DNA from: Bacillus sp. SA1-12
GTDB lineage: Bacteria > Bacillota > Bacilli > Bacillales > Bacillaceae
Direction: 5' to 3'
Length of the DNA stretch: 64,000 nt
Assembly (NCBI RefSeq): GCF_000981385.1
Contig: NZ_LATZ01000120.1
Location: 186,001 to 250,000, forward strand
Positions 34,161 through 42,485 of the stretch are shown in pieces. The notes below the pieces were generated by a model. That model saw nothing but the letters and a program-made list of their open reading frames with translations. It was not told the origin of the DNA and did no database searches. Position 1 is the stretch's first letter, and the number at the start of each line of letters is the position of its first letter. The position numbers and the translations under genes are program-made.

Positions 34161-34439
34161 ATGAATTGGGATAAAGACGCTATATTCAAAGCACTTGGCG
34201 ACTCGACTCGACGACTAATAGTAGATGAACTTTCCGAACGAAACGAGCAGACGTTGTACGAACTTACGGTACGTCTTATTACAAAGCACAATCTTTCCAT
34301 TACGCGACAGGGGATAGCTAAACATCTTTCTGTACTGGAGGATGCAGGGCTCGTAAAATCACAAAGAAAGGGAAAATATCGAGTAGTTATATTTAACAAC
34401 GAACCACTTAAAAATTTGCTTAATGGATGGATAGATTAA
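34161..34439 (+). CDS. ArsR-type winged-helix repressor
   Basis: 92 aa. ArsR-like fold: MNWDKDAIFKALGDSTRRLI, then DELSERNEQTLYELTVRLI, recognition helix SITRQGIAKHLSVLEDAGLV, wing SQRKGKYRVVIFNNEPL. No metal-binding Cys motif (ELCVCDL) is seen, so it is probably a non-metal sensor. Two operator palindromes around its promoter indicate autorepression. It pairs with the VOC gene 100 bases downstream, a frequent ArsR-glyoxalase arrangement. No ribosome binding site, because the start lies at the predicted +1. Confidence 0.85.
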   Translation: MNWDKDAIFKALGDSTRRLIVDELSERNEQTLYELTVRLITKHNLSITRQGIAKHLSVLEDAGLVKSQRKGKYRVVIFNNEPLKNLLNGWID

Positions 34440-34537
34440 TTTTATTTAAAACCTTCTGACAAATGTAGGTTTTTCTGGTTGGATCCAGATTGTATCCAAA
34501 ACACCAATGTGGTAAATATCAAAGGAGGCATAACATT

Positions 34538-34921
34538 ATGAAAATCATTGTTACTAGTCTATTCGTACAAGACCAAGACAAAGCACTCGAATTTTATTCA
34601 GAAAAGCTGGGATTCGTAAAAAAGCATGACATTCCTATGGGGAAATTTAGATGGATTACGCTTGTTTCTCCCGATGAACGTGAAGGTACCGAGCTATTAC
34701 TAGAACCGAATGATCATCCTGCTGCAAAGGAGTATCAAAAGAAAATATTTGCCGAGGGCATCCCAGCAACAATGTTTGGCGTTGCTGATATTCATAAAGA
34801 GTACAAACGATTATTGGAAAACGGCGTGAAGTTTACTATGGAGCCGACAAAAATGGGTGAAAACACAATTGCAGTTTTCGATGATACTTGCGGCAACCTT
34901 ATTCAGATATTGCAGCAGTAA
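34538..34921 (+). CDS. VOC-family (glyoxalase/bleomycin resistance) protein
   Basis: 127 aa, two beta-alpha-beta-beta-beta modules: IVTSLFVQDQDKALEFYSEKLGF (1-25), WITLVSPD, ELLLEPND, and TMFGVADIHKEYKRLLENGV...NTIAVFDDTCGNLIQILQ. Metal-ligand-type Glu residues are present in ELLLEP. It may be a lyase, a dioxygenase or a drug-binding protein. ATG follows AAAGGAGGCATAACATT. Probably co-transcribed with or co-controlled by the ArsR-type gene upstream. Confidence 0.87.
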   Translation: MKIIVTSLFVQDQDKALEFYSEKLGFVKKHDIPMGKFRWITLVSPDEREGTELLLEPNDHPAAKEYQKKIFAEGIPATMFGVADIHKEYKRLLENGVKFTMEPTKMGENTIAVFDDTCGNLIQILQQ

Positions 34922-35009
34922 CTTCATGTCGAAGTTGTCAATTTCTTAACAACTTTCTTGCTTAGGTTTTAAGTTTGCTGAAGTTTTTTTGGTATTAATC
35001 CGCTTTAGA

Positions 35010-35047
35010 TAGCCCTGTCCAAATTTTAGGACAGGGTTATACCTTTT
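35010..35047 (+). terminator. Terminator of the VOC gene
   Basis: AACCCTGTCC-type stem: AGCCCTGTCC / GGACAGGGTT, loop AAATTTTA, then TATACCTTTTT. Confidence 0.75.
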
Positions 35048-35255
35048 TAAGGGGAAAAATAATGACATTCTTCTCATTCGCCAATAGAAATGGAACATTG
35101 TGAATAAGTTGATTTACACATGAGTGTAAGAATTAAACATCAGGCTGCCATTTTCTTCTCAGCTAAGGCAGCAAAAAAAGTAGAAGAAGGTAATTGTTTT
35201 GTTAAACCAGAATAAATATATAACACACTAAAACAAAGATTAAGGTGGATGAGAA

Positions 35256-35480
35256 GTGGATAAAAGAGTGCTATTTGATTTTGAAATCGAATTTACGAAT
35301 GGCGGTGGAATTCAAGGGCAGGAATTCCGATTAGATATTGATGGAGATGACATTTCTGACGAAGAGTTAGCAAAGTATATTGTCGAAGATATGAGGTTGC
35401 TAATGGTTGGGAATGTAAGGATTCTTAACAAGAAAATCATAAATGAAACACATAAACGAAAAGCTGCTGACGAGAACTAA
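35256..35480 (+). CDS. Small acidic protein, 74 aa
   Basis: GTG start; AAGGTGGATGAGAA upstream. Begins MDKRVLFDFEIEFTNGGGIQ and continues GQEFRLDIDGDDISDEELAKYIVEDMRLLMVGNVRILNKK. The pattern is shared by small conserved Bacillus proteins often found downstream of cyclase-like genes; I know no function. Cytoplasmic, no membrane segment. Followed by a hairpin (AAAGCTGCC / GGTGGCTTT) and a cassette-like repeat. Confidence 0.65.
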   Translation: MDKRVLFDFEIEFTNGGGIQGQEFRLDIDGDDISDEELAKYIVEDMRLLMVGNVRILNKKIINETHKRKAADEN

Positions 35481-35483
35481 GTT

Positions 35484-35534
35484 AAAGCTGCCAAATGAGG
35501 TGGCTTTTCTTTTTTGACTAATGAAGCAGGTTTT
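35484..35534 (+). terminator. Terminator plus cassette-like repeat
   Basis: AAAGCTGCC-AAATGA-GGTGGCTTT, T-rich tract, then TTGACTAATGAAGCAGGTTT. Confidence 0.7.
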
Positions 35535-35536
35535 AT

Positions 35537-35791
35537 TTATACAGATCTATAATATGTATGAGCATGAATAAGAAAGGTAGTGTTTGATTTTAGGTTGAAC
35601 TTATTCATAATACGATAGAATTTCTTTAGATTCATCACCGTAAAATAGTCATTTTCTAGAACCATTCTTATATCTCGTTCACCTGATTTACCACTCTTTT
35701 CATCGTAGATTTGTTTTATAAGATTTAGTATCCTAGACCGATCTGATACATAATTGACATTTGTTATCCAATTGTTTATGTTAAAATTCAT
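35537..35791 (-). pseudogene. IS3-family transposase OrfB fragment
   Basis: 84 codons whose middle (LIKQIYDEKSGKSGERDIRM, then VLENDYFTVMNLKKFYRIMNKFNLK) matches the helix-turn-helix (HTH_21) region at the start of IS3-family OrfB. The catalytic rve domain, OrfA and terminal inverted repeats are absent, and the last residues diverge. A relic of an old insertion. Confidence 0.6.
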
Positions 35792-35871
35792 TAAAAATAA
35801 TTTTACTCATATCTAAATTCCCCGTTCACTCTATTTGTTTTGATTATAAAGGGTTTTCTATGATAAAACAC

Positions 35872-35921
35872 AAAAAATCCCGAATAATGGACTTTTTTTA
35901 AAAGTGTCCATTATTCGGGAT
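35872..35921 (-). terminator. Long perfect terminator of the 35911-36408 gene
   Basis: AAAATCCCGAATAATGGAC / GTCCATTATTCGGGAT with an 11-base loop; minus-strand T6 follows. It overlaps the final codons of the gene. Confidence 0.88.
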
Positions 35922-36408
35922 ACAGTTCAATATTATCCAATAAAGGGTTTTTATTTTTTCTTATTTTCTCAAACAAGAATTGAAAGACATATAAAAGATA
36001 GGCTCTAAGTTGAAGGAACAAAAAATGCTGGAATGGCTTGATTTTGACTAATGTAGCGATTCGTGTTCGCTTTAAAAGTATTAATCCCCAAACATCAAAT
36101 AAAAGATGAAGTATGATATTAGAAATTAGATACAAAGGAAATCTGCCGTACGTCAATTTAAGTATCCAGAGTGCTGAAAGAAAGAAAGGACCAAATACAA
36201 ATGCAGTGTCTCCGCTTATTTTAGGATTTACATTTGTATAAAATAACCACCATTTACGCTTTTTACCTATAAAATATAAAATTTTTGAGATAACACTTAT
36301 AAAAATAGTGGCGGGAAAAAATCTAACGATCGTTCTCCAACCTAATAGTGGGAATGTAAGCCAAGGAAGAACAAACAGTAATATTAATAACATCTTTGGT
36401 TTCTTCAT
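35911..36408 (-). CDS. Hypothetical membrane protein, 165 aa
   Basis: Three to four hydrophobic segments: MLLILLFVLPWLTFPLLG, ATIFISVISKILYFIG, AFVFGPFFLSALWILKL, LYLISNIILHLLFDVWGLILL. The tail is basic and helical (QLRAYLLYVFQFLFEKIRKNKNP). No family recognised with confidence. ATG is preceded by AGAGGTG. Single gene with its own strong terminator. Confidence 0.65.
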   Translation of the reverse strand: MKKPKMLLILLFVLPWLTFPLLGWRTIVRFFPATIFISVISKILYFIGKKRKWWLFYTNVNPKISGDTAFVFGPFFLSALWILKLTYGRFPLYLISNIILHLLFDVWGLILLKRTRIATLVKIKPFQHFLFLQLRAYLLYVFQFLFEKIRKNKNPLLDNIELYPE

Positions 36409-36868
36409 AAAACACCTCTAATTTCAGCAAATGAGCGATAAATCTTATCCACTATATTTTATCCGGAAAGATTAAATCCATACAAACTACAAAAATCCAC
36501 CACAAAGTTAGCAATGGCTGATGTTCTATTCATGTTTATCATAAACAGGTTTCGTACACTCACATCTTATATTTTCCCCCTATGATTTTACTGATTATTT
36601 TGTTAAGAGCAGGTCTAATGTTTTCTTCCACCCTATTGATATCTGGAGTGTTATTGGGCCAATTTTTTCAAATATTGTTTGATATAAACAGTGATCATTC
36701 CGTATTTTTTATGCCATAATAAGACACTTTTTTTGTAAAAAACAGAAACGCATTTTTAAAGAATAAATGATCCTATTAGGAAGATGAAAAAGGGGCTCCA
36801 TAAAAATGGGAATCCTTCTTAAAATTGTGCTAGAATACACTTAACTAACTAAAATGGAGGCGTTTACA
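36409..36868. other. Intergenic with a possible decayed minus-strand gene
   Basis: On the minus strand MITVYIKQYLKKLAQ (from about 36715) and, after a one-base shift, NNTPDINRVEENIRPALNKI can be read to about 36562, which looks like a degraded small gene. The right part is the promoter region of the tet-like gene, including TAGAATA near 36831. Confidence 0.3.
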
Positions 36869-36976
36869 ATGTGTAAAATCATAAAAACAAACCAAATGAA
36901 AGGAAAAAATAAAATCATGATGAAGAGGGTAATTACAGATGAAAATACTCAACATAGGAGTGTTGGCCCATGTTGA
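36869..36976 (+). CDS. Leader peptide overlapping the ribosomal protection gene
   Basis: A 35-codon ORF with a strong site (TGGAGG, ATG eight bases later), starting MCKIIKTNQMKGKNKIMMKR. Its stop lies 38 bases inside the following gene in another frame. A translated leader is expected for Tet(M)-class genes controlled by attenuation; ribosome stalling here could affect access to the downstream start. Confidence 0.45.
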   Translation: MCKIIKTNQMKGKNKIMMKRVITDENTQHRSVGPC

Positions 36977-38888
36977 TGCCGGTAAAACAACTTTAACGGA
37001 ACAACTTCTTTATAGGGCCGGAATCATTGAACAACCGGGATCTGTTGATCATGGCAATACAACAACAGATTCCTTGGAGATTGAACGGAAACGAGGGATA
37101 ACGGTAAAATCTGCTGCAGTTTCATTTTCATTGGATGATCTCAAAGTAAACTTAATTGATACACCGGGTCATGCAGATTTTATTTCTGAAGTGGAACATT
37201 CCTTAACTGTACTTGACGGAGTTATCCTTGTTATTTCGGCGGTTGAGGGAGTACAATCTCAAACAAAAGTATTGATGCAAACATTAAAAGAGCAGCGAAT
37301 ACCGACGATTTTATTTATGAATAAAATGGACAGGATGGGTGCTAATTATCAAAAAACTAGGGACATGATTCAAAATAACTTAGTTGAAGAAATATGTGAA
37401 TTGAACGAAGTCATGTATGAAGGAACTTCTACTGTAAAAATTAAACGAAAAGATCCAAAAAAAGCTGGCTGGATCGAAACGTTGGCGTTAAATAATGAAA
37501 CACTTTTATATGAATTTGCAAATGATCTGTCTATTCCAGACGAACAATTATTTAACGGGTTACATGAGCAAGTTAAAAATGGAGTTGTTTACCCTCTTTT
37601 TGCAGGTTCAGCTGCAAAGGGAGTTGGAATTGATCATTTGCTTTCATCATTAAGTGATTTCTTCCCTGTTTGTTATTCCTCACAAAAAAATGAAAGACCG
37701 CTTGCTGGGATTGTGTTCAAAATCATTAAACATCCAAATGGTACGCGGGAGGCTTTTGTTCGACTTTTTGAAGGACAACTGCGAATTCGTGACGAAGTCC
37801 AAGTTATCACACAGAATGGTCAATATTCACAGTTAAAAATAAAGCAACTTCAATGCTTAAAAAACGGGAAACAAATTCAGACAGCTGCAATTGAAGCAGG
37901 GGACATAGGGGTACTTACTGGGTCAGAGCTAAAAGTTGGGGATGTCATAGGAACGAACTCTGATCAAGTGAACATCTTTACATTCCATCGTCCGCCGATA
38001 CAGGTCCAAATTAATACAGCAAAGGCTGAGGATTCGATTATTCTTCATCAGGCATTGACTGATCTTACAACCGAGGATCCTTTCTTACAATATGTTTACC
38101 ATCGGGAAACAAAAGAGAATATGATACACGTATTCGGCAAAGTTCAGCAAGAGATTCTTACTGAAATGATCCAACAACAATACGGAATCGACGTCATATT
38201 CTCAGCCCCTAAAGTCATTTGTATTGAAAAACCTCTTTCTACCGGTAATGCTGCAGAATACAAAGTTAAAGATGGTAATCCTTTTTGGGCAACAGTTGGT
38301 TTCCGAGTCGAGCCTGGTGAAGAAGGTTCTGGTTTGCAGTACCGATTAGAAGTAGAACTAGGTTCACTTCCCTTATCTTTCCAAAAGGCGATAAAAGAAA
38401 CGGTGGAGGAAGTCTTAAAAGAAGGCTTGTATGGATGGAATGTAACAGACATCATCGTTACGTTGACACACTCAGGATATGAAAGCGCTTGTTCAACGGC
38501 AAAGGATTTTCGCAGCCTGGTACCACTTGTCCTTATGAACGCACTGCATAAAGCAGGAACAAATGTTTACGAACCGGTGAATTCCATCCAGCTAACATTA
38601 CCAGAAAGCAGCCTAAGTAAAGTCTTATCAAGGTTGTCCGTGTTGAAGGGAACATATCAAGATCCGCAATTTCAAAAAGAGATCGTGTATATAAATGGAA
38701 CCATTCCTGTTCGTCATTCTGATTTGCTCGAGCTAGATTTCCATTCATTAACAAGTGGAGAAGGAACCATTTCTATAAAACCTGGAGGATATAAAAAGGT
38801 TGATCAAACGATTCCTAAAAATAAACGGAGCCAACCTAATCCGCTAAATCGAGGCGAATATTTCCTTCACTTAAATAAAATTGTTTAG
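36939..38888 (+). CDS. Tet(M)-class ribosomal protection GTPase
   Basis: 649-residue EF-G-like GTPase that would release tetracycline from the ribosome. G1 AHVDAGKTTLTEQLLY (10-25), G2 RGITVKSA, G3 DTPGHADF (74-81), G4 NKMD (128-131), G5 SAAK. Domains II-V follow, with the C-terminal SGEGTISIKPGGYKKV near the end. Length is typical of Tet(M)/Tet(O)/Tet(W) (about 640), shorter than EF-G. It differs enough from classic Tet(M) (for example GSVDHGNTTTDSLEIERKRG) to suggest a chromosomal, less studied member; actual resistance spectrum unknown. SD GAGGG before ATG. Confidence 0.85.
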   Translation: MKILNIGVLAHVDAGKTTLTEQLLYRAGIIEQPGSVDHGNTTTDSLEIERKRGITVKSAAVSFSLDDLKVNLIDTPGHADFISEVEHSLTVLDGVILVISAVEGVQSQTKVLMQTLKEQRIPTILFMNKMDRMGANYQKTRDMIQNNLVEEICELNEVMYEGTSTVKIKRKDPKKAGWIETLALNNETLLYEFANDLSIPDEQLFNGLHEQVKNGVVYPLFAGSAAKGVGIDHLLSSLSDFFPVCYSSQKNERPLAGIVFKIIKHPNGTREAFVRLFEGQLRIRDEVQVITQNGQYSQLKIKQLQCLKNGKQIQTAAIEAGDIGVLTGSELKVGDVIGTNSDQVNIFTFHRPPIQVQINTAKAEDSIILHQALTDLTTEDPFLQYVYHRETKENMIHVFGKVQQEILTEMIQQQYGIDVIFSAPKVICIEKPLSTGNAAEYKVKDGNPFWATVGFRVEPGEEGSGLQYRLEVELGSLPLSFQKAIKETVEEVLKEGLYGWNVTDIIVTLTHSGYESACSTAKDFRSLVPLVLMNALHKAGTNVYEPVNSIQLTLPESSLSKVLSRLSVLKGTYQDPQFQKEIVYINGTIPVRHSDLLELDFHSLTSGEGTISIKPGGYKKVDQTIPKNKRSQPNPLNRGEYFLHLNKIV

Positions 38889-38901
38889 ATAATATGTATT
38901 G

Positions 38902-38940
38902 AAGGGTGTCCTAACCGTATGGGGTTTAGACGCCCTTTCT
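38902..38940 (+). terminator. Terminator of the tet-like gene
   Basis: AAGGGTGTC / GACGCCCTT with an 18-base loop and TTCTTAT. Confidence 0.78.
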
Positions 38941-39180
38941 TATATTATTACTGCACTCACTATTTTGATTTTCTGTTAGGATTCAAGTAAAATCCTAATT
39001 TTTTGCAAGAGTTAGTTACGATAATATTTATTGAATAAGAAAAGCTCTATCCCGTAACATCAAGAAACTTTATGAGTTGAAATGTAACCATGTTTTATTA
39101 GTCTCTATTATTAAAAGTCTGATCTAAGTCATCCATCACTTCTTCAAGCATAATTAGGGTTTTGCAATAAGGAACCGATA
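38941..39180. other. Intergenic, nothing firm
   Basis: AT-rich; a short minus-strand reading ending DDLDQTFNNRD (to about 39104) could be a gene remnant but lacks support. Confidence 0.3.
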
Positions 39181-39240
39181 TTGATGCATGTTGATACATT
39201 AATGTATAATGACAAAAGCGAGTGTGTGTAAACGATCGCA
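39181..39240 (+). promoter_or_regulatory. Promoter and operator of the lacI-type gene
   Basis: TTGATG (39181) - 18 - TATAAT (39205), followed by TGTAAACGATCGCA (39227-39240), a LacI-type half-palindrome located at about +10 to +23. This suggests autorepression. Confidence 0.6.
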
Positions 39241-39260
39241 GCGTCAAAGGGGGAGTTTTT

Positions 39261-40256
39261 TTGGCAGGAATCACGATAAAAGATGTAGCTAGAGAATCAG
39301 GTGTATCTACCGCAACAGTTTCACGAGTTCTTAGTAATAAGGGATACGCAAGCGATGAAATAAGAGAGCGTGTTCTTTCTGTAGTGAAGAAATTAAATTA
39401 TCAACCTAATGCAGTGGCGAGAAGTCTTAAAAATGAACGGACGAATACAATAGGAGTAATTATCCCTGATATTTCCAATTCTTATTTCATGACCATATCT
39501 AAAGGGATAGAAGATACATTACATCAAAGTGGCTATAATCTAATTTTCTGCAGCGGTGATGAAAATCCTAAAAAAGAAAAAGAAATGTTAAAAGTATTGT
39601 TGGAGAAAAGAGTGGACGCAATTGTTTTAGCTACATCTGGTGAAAACGAAGAAATGGTAACAAAAATCATCAATTCAGGTCTTCCGGTCATTTTAGTAGA
39701 TAGAAAAATTAATGATCAAAATCATGGGCTGGATCTGGTTGTTGAAGATAATATTGAAGCGGCTTTTGAATTAACCAAAACTCTTATCCTTCAAGGTCAT
39801 GAACGTATAGGAATTGTTAATGGGTGTTTGAATGTTAGTACGGGATTAGAACGGTATATGGGATATAAAAAAGCTATAGCAGAGTTTGGTATTCAAGAAA
39901 ATCCAGAGCTTATTTTTAAAGGCAGCTTTACTCAAAATGACGGTATCAAAGCAGTAGATTATTTCTTAAATTTTACTGAGAAACCAACAGCTATCTTATC
40001 ATTTAATAACTCCATGACGTTTGGAGTGATCCTTCAATTGACTCGAAGGGGGATAAGGATTCCAAAGGATGTAACGGTAGCTTCATATGGAGAAATCGAA
40101 GCTGCTCAATTACTGAAGTCTCCAAGGATAATTAGTGTGAATCAGACACCATATGAAATGGGCTTAAAGGTCGGTGAAATATTACTAACACGCTTAACGA
40201 ATAACGTAAATGGTCCGATATATGAGAAATTTAAACCAACTCTGTCAATAAAATAA
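39261..40256 (+). CDS. LacI-family transcriptional regulator of the sugar locus
   Basis: 331 aa. HTH plus hinge: ITIKDVARESGVSTATVSRVLSNKGYASDEIRERVLSVVKKLNYQPNAVARSLK (1-60), then a periplasmic-binding-protein-like sensor domain (IGVIIPDISNSYFMTISKGIE...VDAIVLATSGE...). The start is TTG, with AAAGGGGGAG upstream; the frame is open back to 39222 without a ribosome binding site. Conserved sugar-binding domain residues suggest a sugar or sugar phosphate effector. It is followed by an array of seven operator-like boxes and the transport/catabolism genes, which it presumably controls. Confidence 0.9.
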   Translation: MAGITIKDVARESGVSTATVSRVLSNKGYASDEIRERVLSVVKKLNYQPNAVARSLKNERTNTIGVIIPDISNSYFMTISKGIEDTLHQSGYNLIFCSGDENPKKEKEMLKVLLEKRVDAIVLATSGENEEMVTKIINSGLPVILVDRKINDQNHGLDLVVEDNIEAAFELTKTLILQGHERIGIVNGCLNVSTGLERYMGYKKAIAEFGIQENPELIFKGSFTQNDGIKAVDYFLNFTEKPTAILSFNNSMTFGVILQLTRRGIRIPKDVTVASYGEIEAAQLLKSPRIISVNQTPYEMGLKVGEILLTRLTNNVNGPIYEKFKPTLSIK

Positions 40257-40350
40257 TAAGAAAATTCAAAAAAATTCACAATAGGTATTGATATTTTAAA
40301 AACTTTATAATATTATAACAACAACGCTTACATTAAATTACATATGTAAA

Positions 40351-40556
40351 ATGTGTAATCGTTTACCTATTATTTTGATTAATGTGTAATCGTTTACCTA
40401 TAATTTTTTAATTAATATGTATTCGTTTACACATTCTTTTTTGGTTGATGTGTAATCGTTTACCTATCGTTTATCCATTAATATGTACTTGTTTTTCCAT
40501 TATATCGATGTGTATTCGTATACCCATCATTTTAATCAATGTGTAATCGTTTACCT
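40351..40556 (+). promoter_or_regulatory. Array of seven LacI/cre-like operator boxes
   Basis: Seven copies of ATGTGTAATCGTTTACCTAT-like units start at 40351, 40382, 40415, 40448, 40481, 40508 and 40539, spaced 31, 33, 33, 33, 27 and 31 bases apart, close to three DNA turns. Each core (TGTAATCGTTTACC, TGTATTCGTTTACA and so on) fits a LacI-family operator and nearly fits a CcpA cre site. The fifth copy (TGTACTTGTTTTTC) is most degenerate. No ORF covers the array. Confidence 0.82.
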
Positions 40557-40642
40557 ATTGTGTTTAGCTGAAAAATAAATGTTGATGGAAAAAGAATCAA
40601 GGACTTAAGTTCAATAAACTTTATTAAAAGGGAGAAAAAACT

Positions 40643-41248
40643 ATGAATATCTTGAACCATGTAAAAAGAGTCATAGAAATAGAAGCTTCTTCAATTCAAG
40701 AACTCCTTAATCAAGTAGGTCCACATTATGAAACAGCTGTAAATTTAATTAAAAATTGCAAGGGAAAAGTTATTGTGACCGGGGTTGGCAAGTCTGGACA
40801 CGTCGGAAAAAAAATTGCAGCTTCTCTTGCAAGTACAGGAACTCCGGCATTCTTTGTCCATAGTACAGAGGGTGTGCACGGCGATTTAGGCATGATACAA
40901 AAAGAGGACATAGTAATCATGATTTCAAATAGCGGAGAAACAGCAGAAGTACTAAACCTTCTCCCTTCATTAGAAAAAATAGGATCAAAATGTATTGCGA
41001 TTACTTCTAGAAAGGATTCAACATTAGCACAGTCCTGTGAAGTAGCGCTTACCTATCAATATAATACAGAGGCTGATTTTCATGGGTTAGCTCCCACTAC
41101 AAGTTCAACGATTACTCTTGTTATTGGAGATGCTCTAGCCATTGCACTTTCAAATTTAAAGGAATTTAAGGAAGAAGATTTTCTTCTGTATCATCCTGGT
41201 GGGAGCTTAGGTGAACAATTATTAATAAAATACAACAAAGGAAGTTGA
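40643..41248 (+). CDS. KdsD/GutQ-type arabinose-5-phosphate isomerase, SIS domain only
   Basis: 201-residue SIS-domain aldose-ketose phosphate isomerase. Landmarks: GKVIVTGVGKSGHVGKKIAASLASTGTPAFFVHSTEGVHGDLGMI (about 40-84), ISNSGETAEVL (about 93-103), GLAPTTSSTITLVIGDALAIAL and LYHPGGSLGEQLL. The last two motifs mark KpsF/GutQ/KdsD rather than other SIS families. It lacks the C-terminal CBS pair of KdsD. Gram-positive bacteria make no Kdo, so a catabolic role (D-arabinose 5-phosphate to D-ribulose 5-phosphate) is inferred. First gene after the operator array; 4 bases from the kinase gene. Confidence 0.85.
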   Translation: MNILNHVKRVIEIEASSIQELLNQVGPHYETAVNLIKNCKGKVIVTGVGKSGHVGKKIAASLASTGTPAFFVHSTEGVHGDLGMIQKEDIVIMISNSGETAEVLNLLPSLEKIGSKCIAITSRKDSTLAQSCEVALTYQYNTEADFHGLAPTTSSTITLVIGDALAIALSNLKEFKEEDFLLYHPGGSLGEQLLIKYNKGS

Positions 41249-41252
41249 TCGT

Positions 41253-42194
41253 GTGGAAGTTATAGTTATTGGTAGTTTTATGATGGATTTTGTGATTCAT
41301 ACACCACGAGCACCTAAAAATGGGGAAACCATTATAGGCTCAAGCTTTTCAAGGTTTCCAGGAGGAAAGGGAGCAAATCAAGCCGTAGCTGCAGCCAGAC
41401 TCGGCGGATATGTAACGATGATTGGGAAACTGGGGTTGGATCAATTCGGAGAAGAATTTATAGATACTCTTAAGAAAGAAAAGATTAATACGCAATTTAT
41501 TTTACAAGATGAGCAATATGCTACCGGAGTTGGATTTGTTACGTTAGAAAAAAACGGGGATAACCGAATCGTTGTCGTGCCCGGTGCAAATATGAACTAT
41601 AAAATAGACGACTTAAACAATATAGAAAACCTTATAAAAGAGGCAAAGATATTACTAGTTCAGCTTGAAATGGATCTCGATATGATTCAGAAGGCTGTTT
41701 CATATGCTGCTGAAAACCAAGTTCCGGTCATTCTAAACCCTGCACCTGCACCAATCCAGAGGTTAGATAGCAATTTACTTAAACATGTAACCTATTTAAC
41801 ACCCAATGAAACAGAACTAGAGATCCTGACAGGAATTAAGGTCATTTCTAATGAAGATGCCGAAGCTGGAGCAAGGTTGCTTATAGGTAAAGGGGTAAAA
41901 AATGTTGTCGTAACACTTGCAGATAAAGGATCTTTACTCGTTAATCAATCTGGTACCAAGTATATTCCGGGATTTCCAGTAAATCCGGTCGATTCAGTTG
42001 CTGCAGGTGATGCATTTAATGGAGCACTTGCTGTTGGGAGTATGAATGGAAAATCTTTAATCGAAGTCATTCAATTTGCAAATGCAGTCGGAGCTTTGAC
42101 GGTGACAAAAAAAGGGGCCATACCATCTCTGCCTTCTATTAAAGAAGTTGAAAATTTTATTAAAGATTTTGAAAATAGGGCAGCTATTAAATAA
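41253..42194 (+). CDS. PfkB-family sugar kinase (ribokinase-like)
   Basis: 313 aa. Ribokinase signatures: VIGSFMMDFVIHTPRAPKNGETI (N-terminus), GGKGANQAVAAARLGG (about 36-51, sugar binding), TPNETELEILTG, and the C-terminal DSVAAGDAFNGALAVG (catalytic Asp, about 246-261). Phosphorylates a pentose or related sugar at the terminal hydroxyl. Next to the arabinose-5-phosphate isomerase, D-arabinose (or D-ribulose/D-ribose) is the likely substrate. GTG start, SD AAAGGAAG, 4-base gap from the isomerase gene, so coupled. Confidence 0.88.
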   Translation: MEVIVIGSFMMDFVIHTPRAPKNGETIIGSSFSRFPGGKGANQAVAAARLGGYVTMIGKLGLDQFGEEFIDTLKKEKINTQFILQDEQYATGVGFVTLEKNGDNRIVVVPGANMNYKIDDLNNIENLIKEAKILLVQLEMDLDMIQKAVSYAAENQVPVILNPAPAPIQRLDSNLLKHVTYLTPNETELEILTGIKVISNEDAEAGARLLIGKGVKNVVVTLADKGSLLVNQSGTKYIPGFPVNPVDSVAAGDAFNGALAVGSMNGKSLIEVIQFANAVGALTVTKKGAIPSLPSIKEVENFIKDFENRAAIK

Positions 42195-42257
42195 ATGATT
42201 TTACTAAAAATTAGGATCTACATTTACATACTGCAAAATAAATTAATATCTTCCTAT

Positions 42258-42275
42258 TTTGTAAACGTTTACTTT
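42258..42275 (+). promoter_or_regulatory. Operator upstream of the binding-protein gene
   Basis: GTAAACGTTTAC (42261-42272) is a perfect 12-base palindrome with the central CG of LacI-family and CcpA sites. It lies about 210 bases before the lipoprotein gene and marks a second regulated promoter for the transport genes. Confidence 0.6.
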
Positions 42276-42485
42276 ACATTTAGGGATATGAATTTTTAAA
42301 TAACCAATCAGGAGGAAAGTCCTGGGCTATGAGAATCTGTATAGGAGGTGATGAATCACTATTAGATTGAGTTAATATGTCGTTCTTTGATACTTAATTA
42401 GATCCATTTATAGCATTACCTCATGAGGCTTGTTACTTAATAGTAAAAAAAAGATTTACTATAAAATTCATAAGGGGTAAAAACT

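Noticed and set aside
40351..40556. CRISPR array reading of the seven repeats
   Set aside because: Units are 27-33 bases in total with AT-rich variable parts of only about 11-18 bases, and the repeat core is a LacI-type palindrome; no cas genes nearby.
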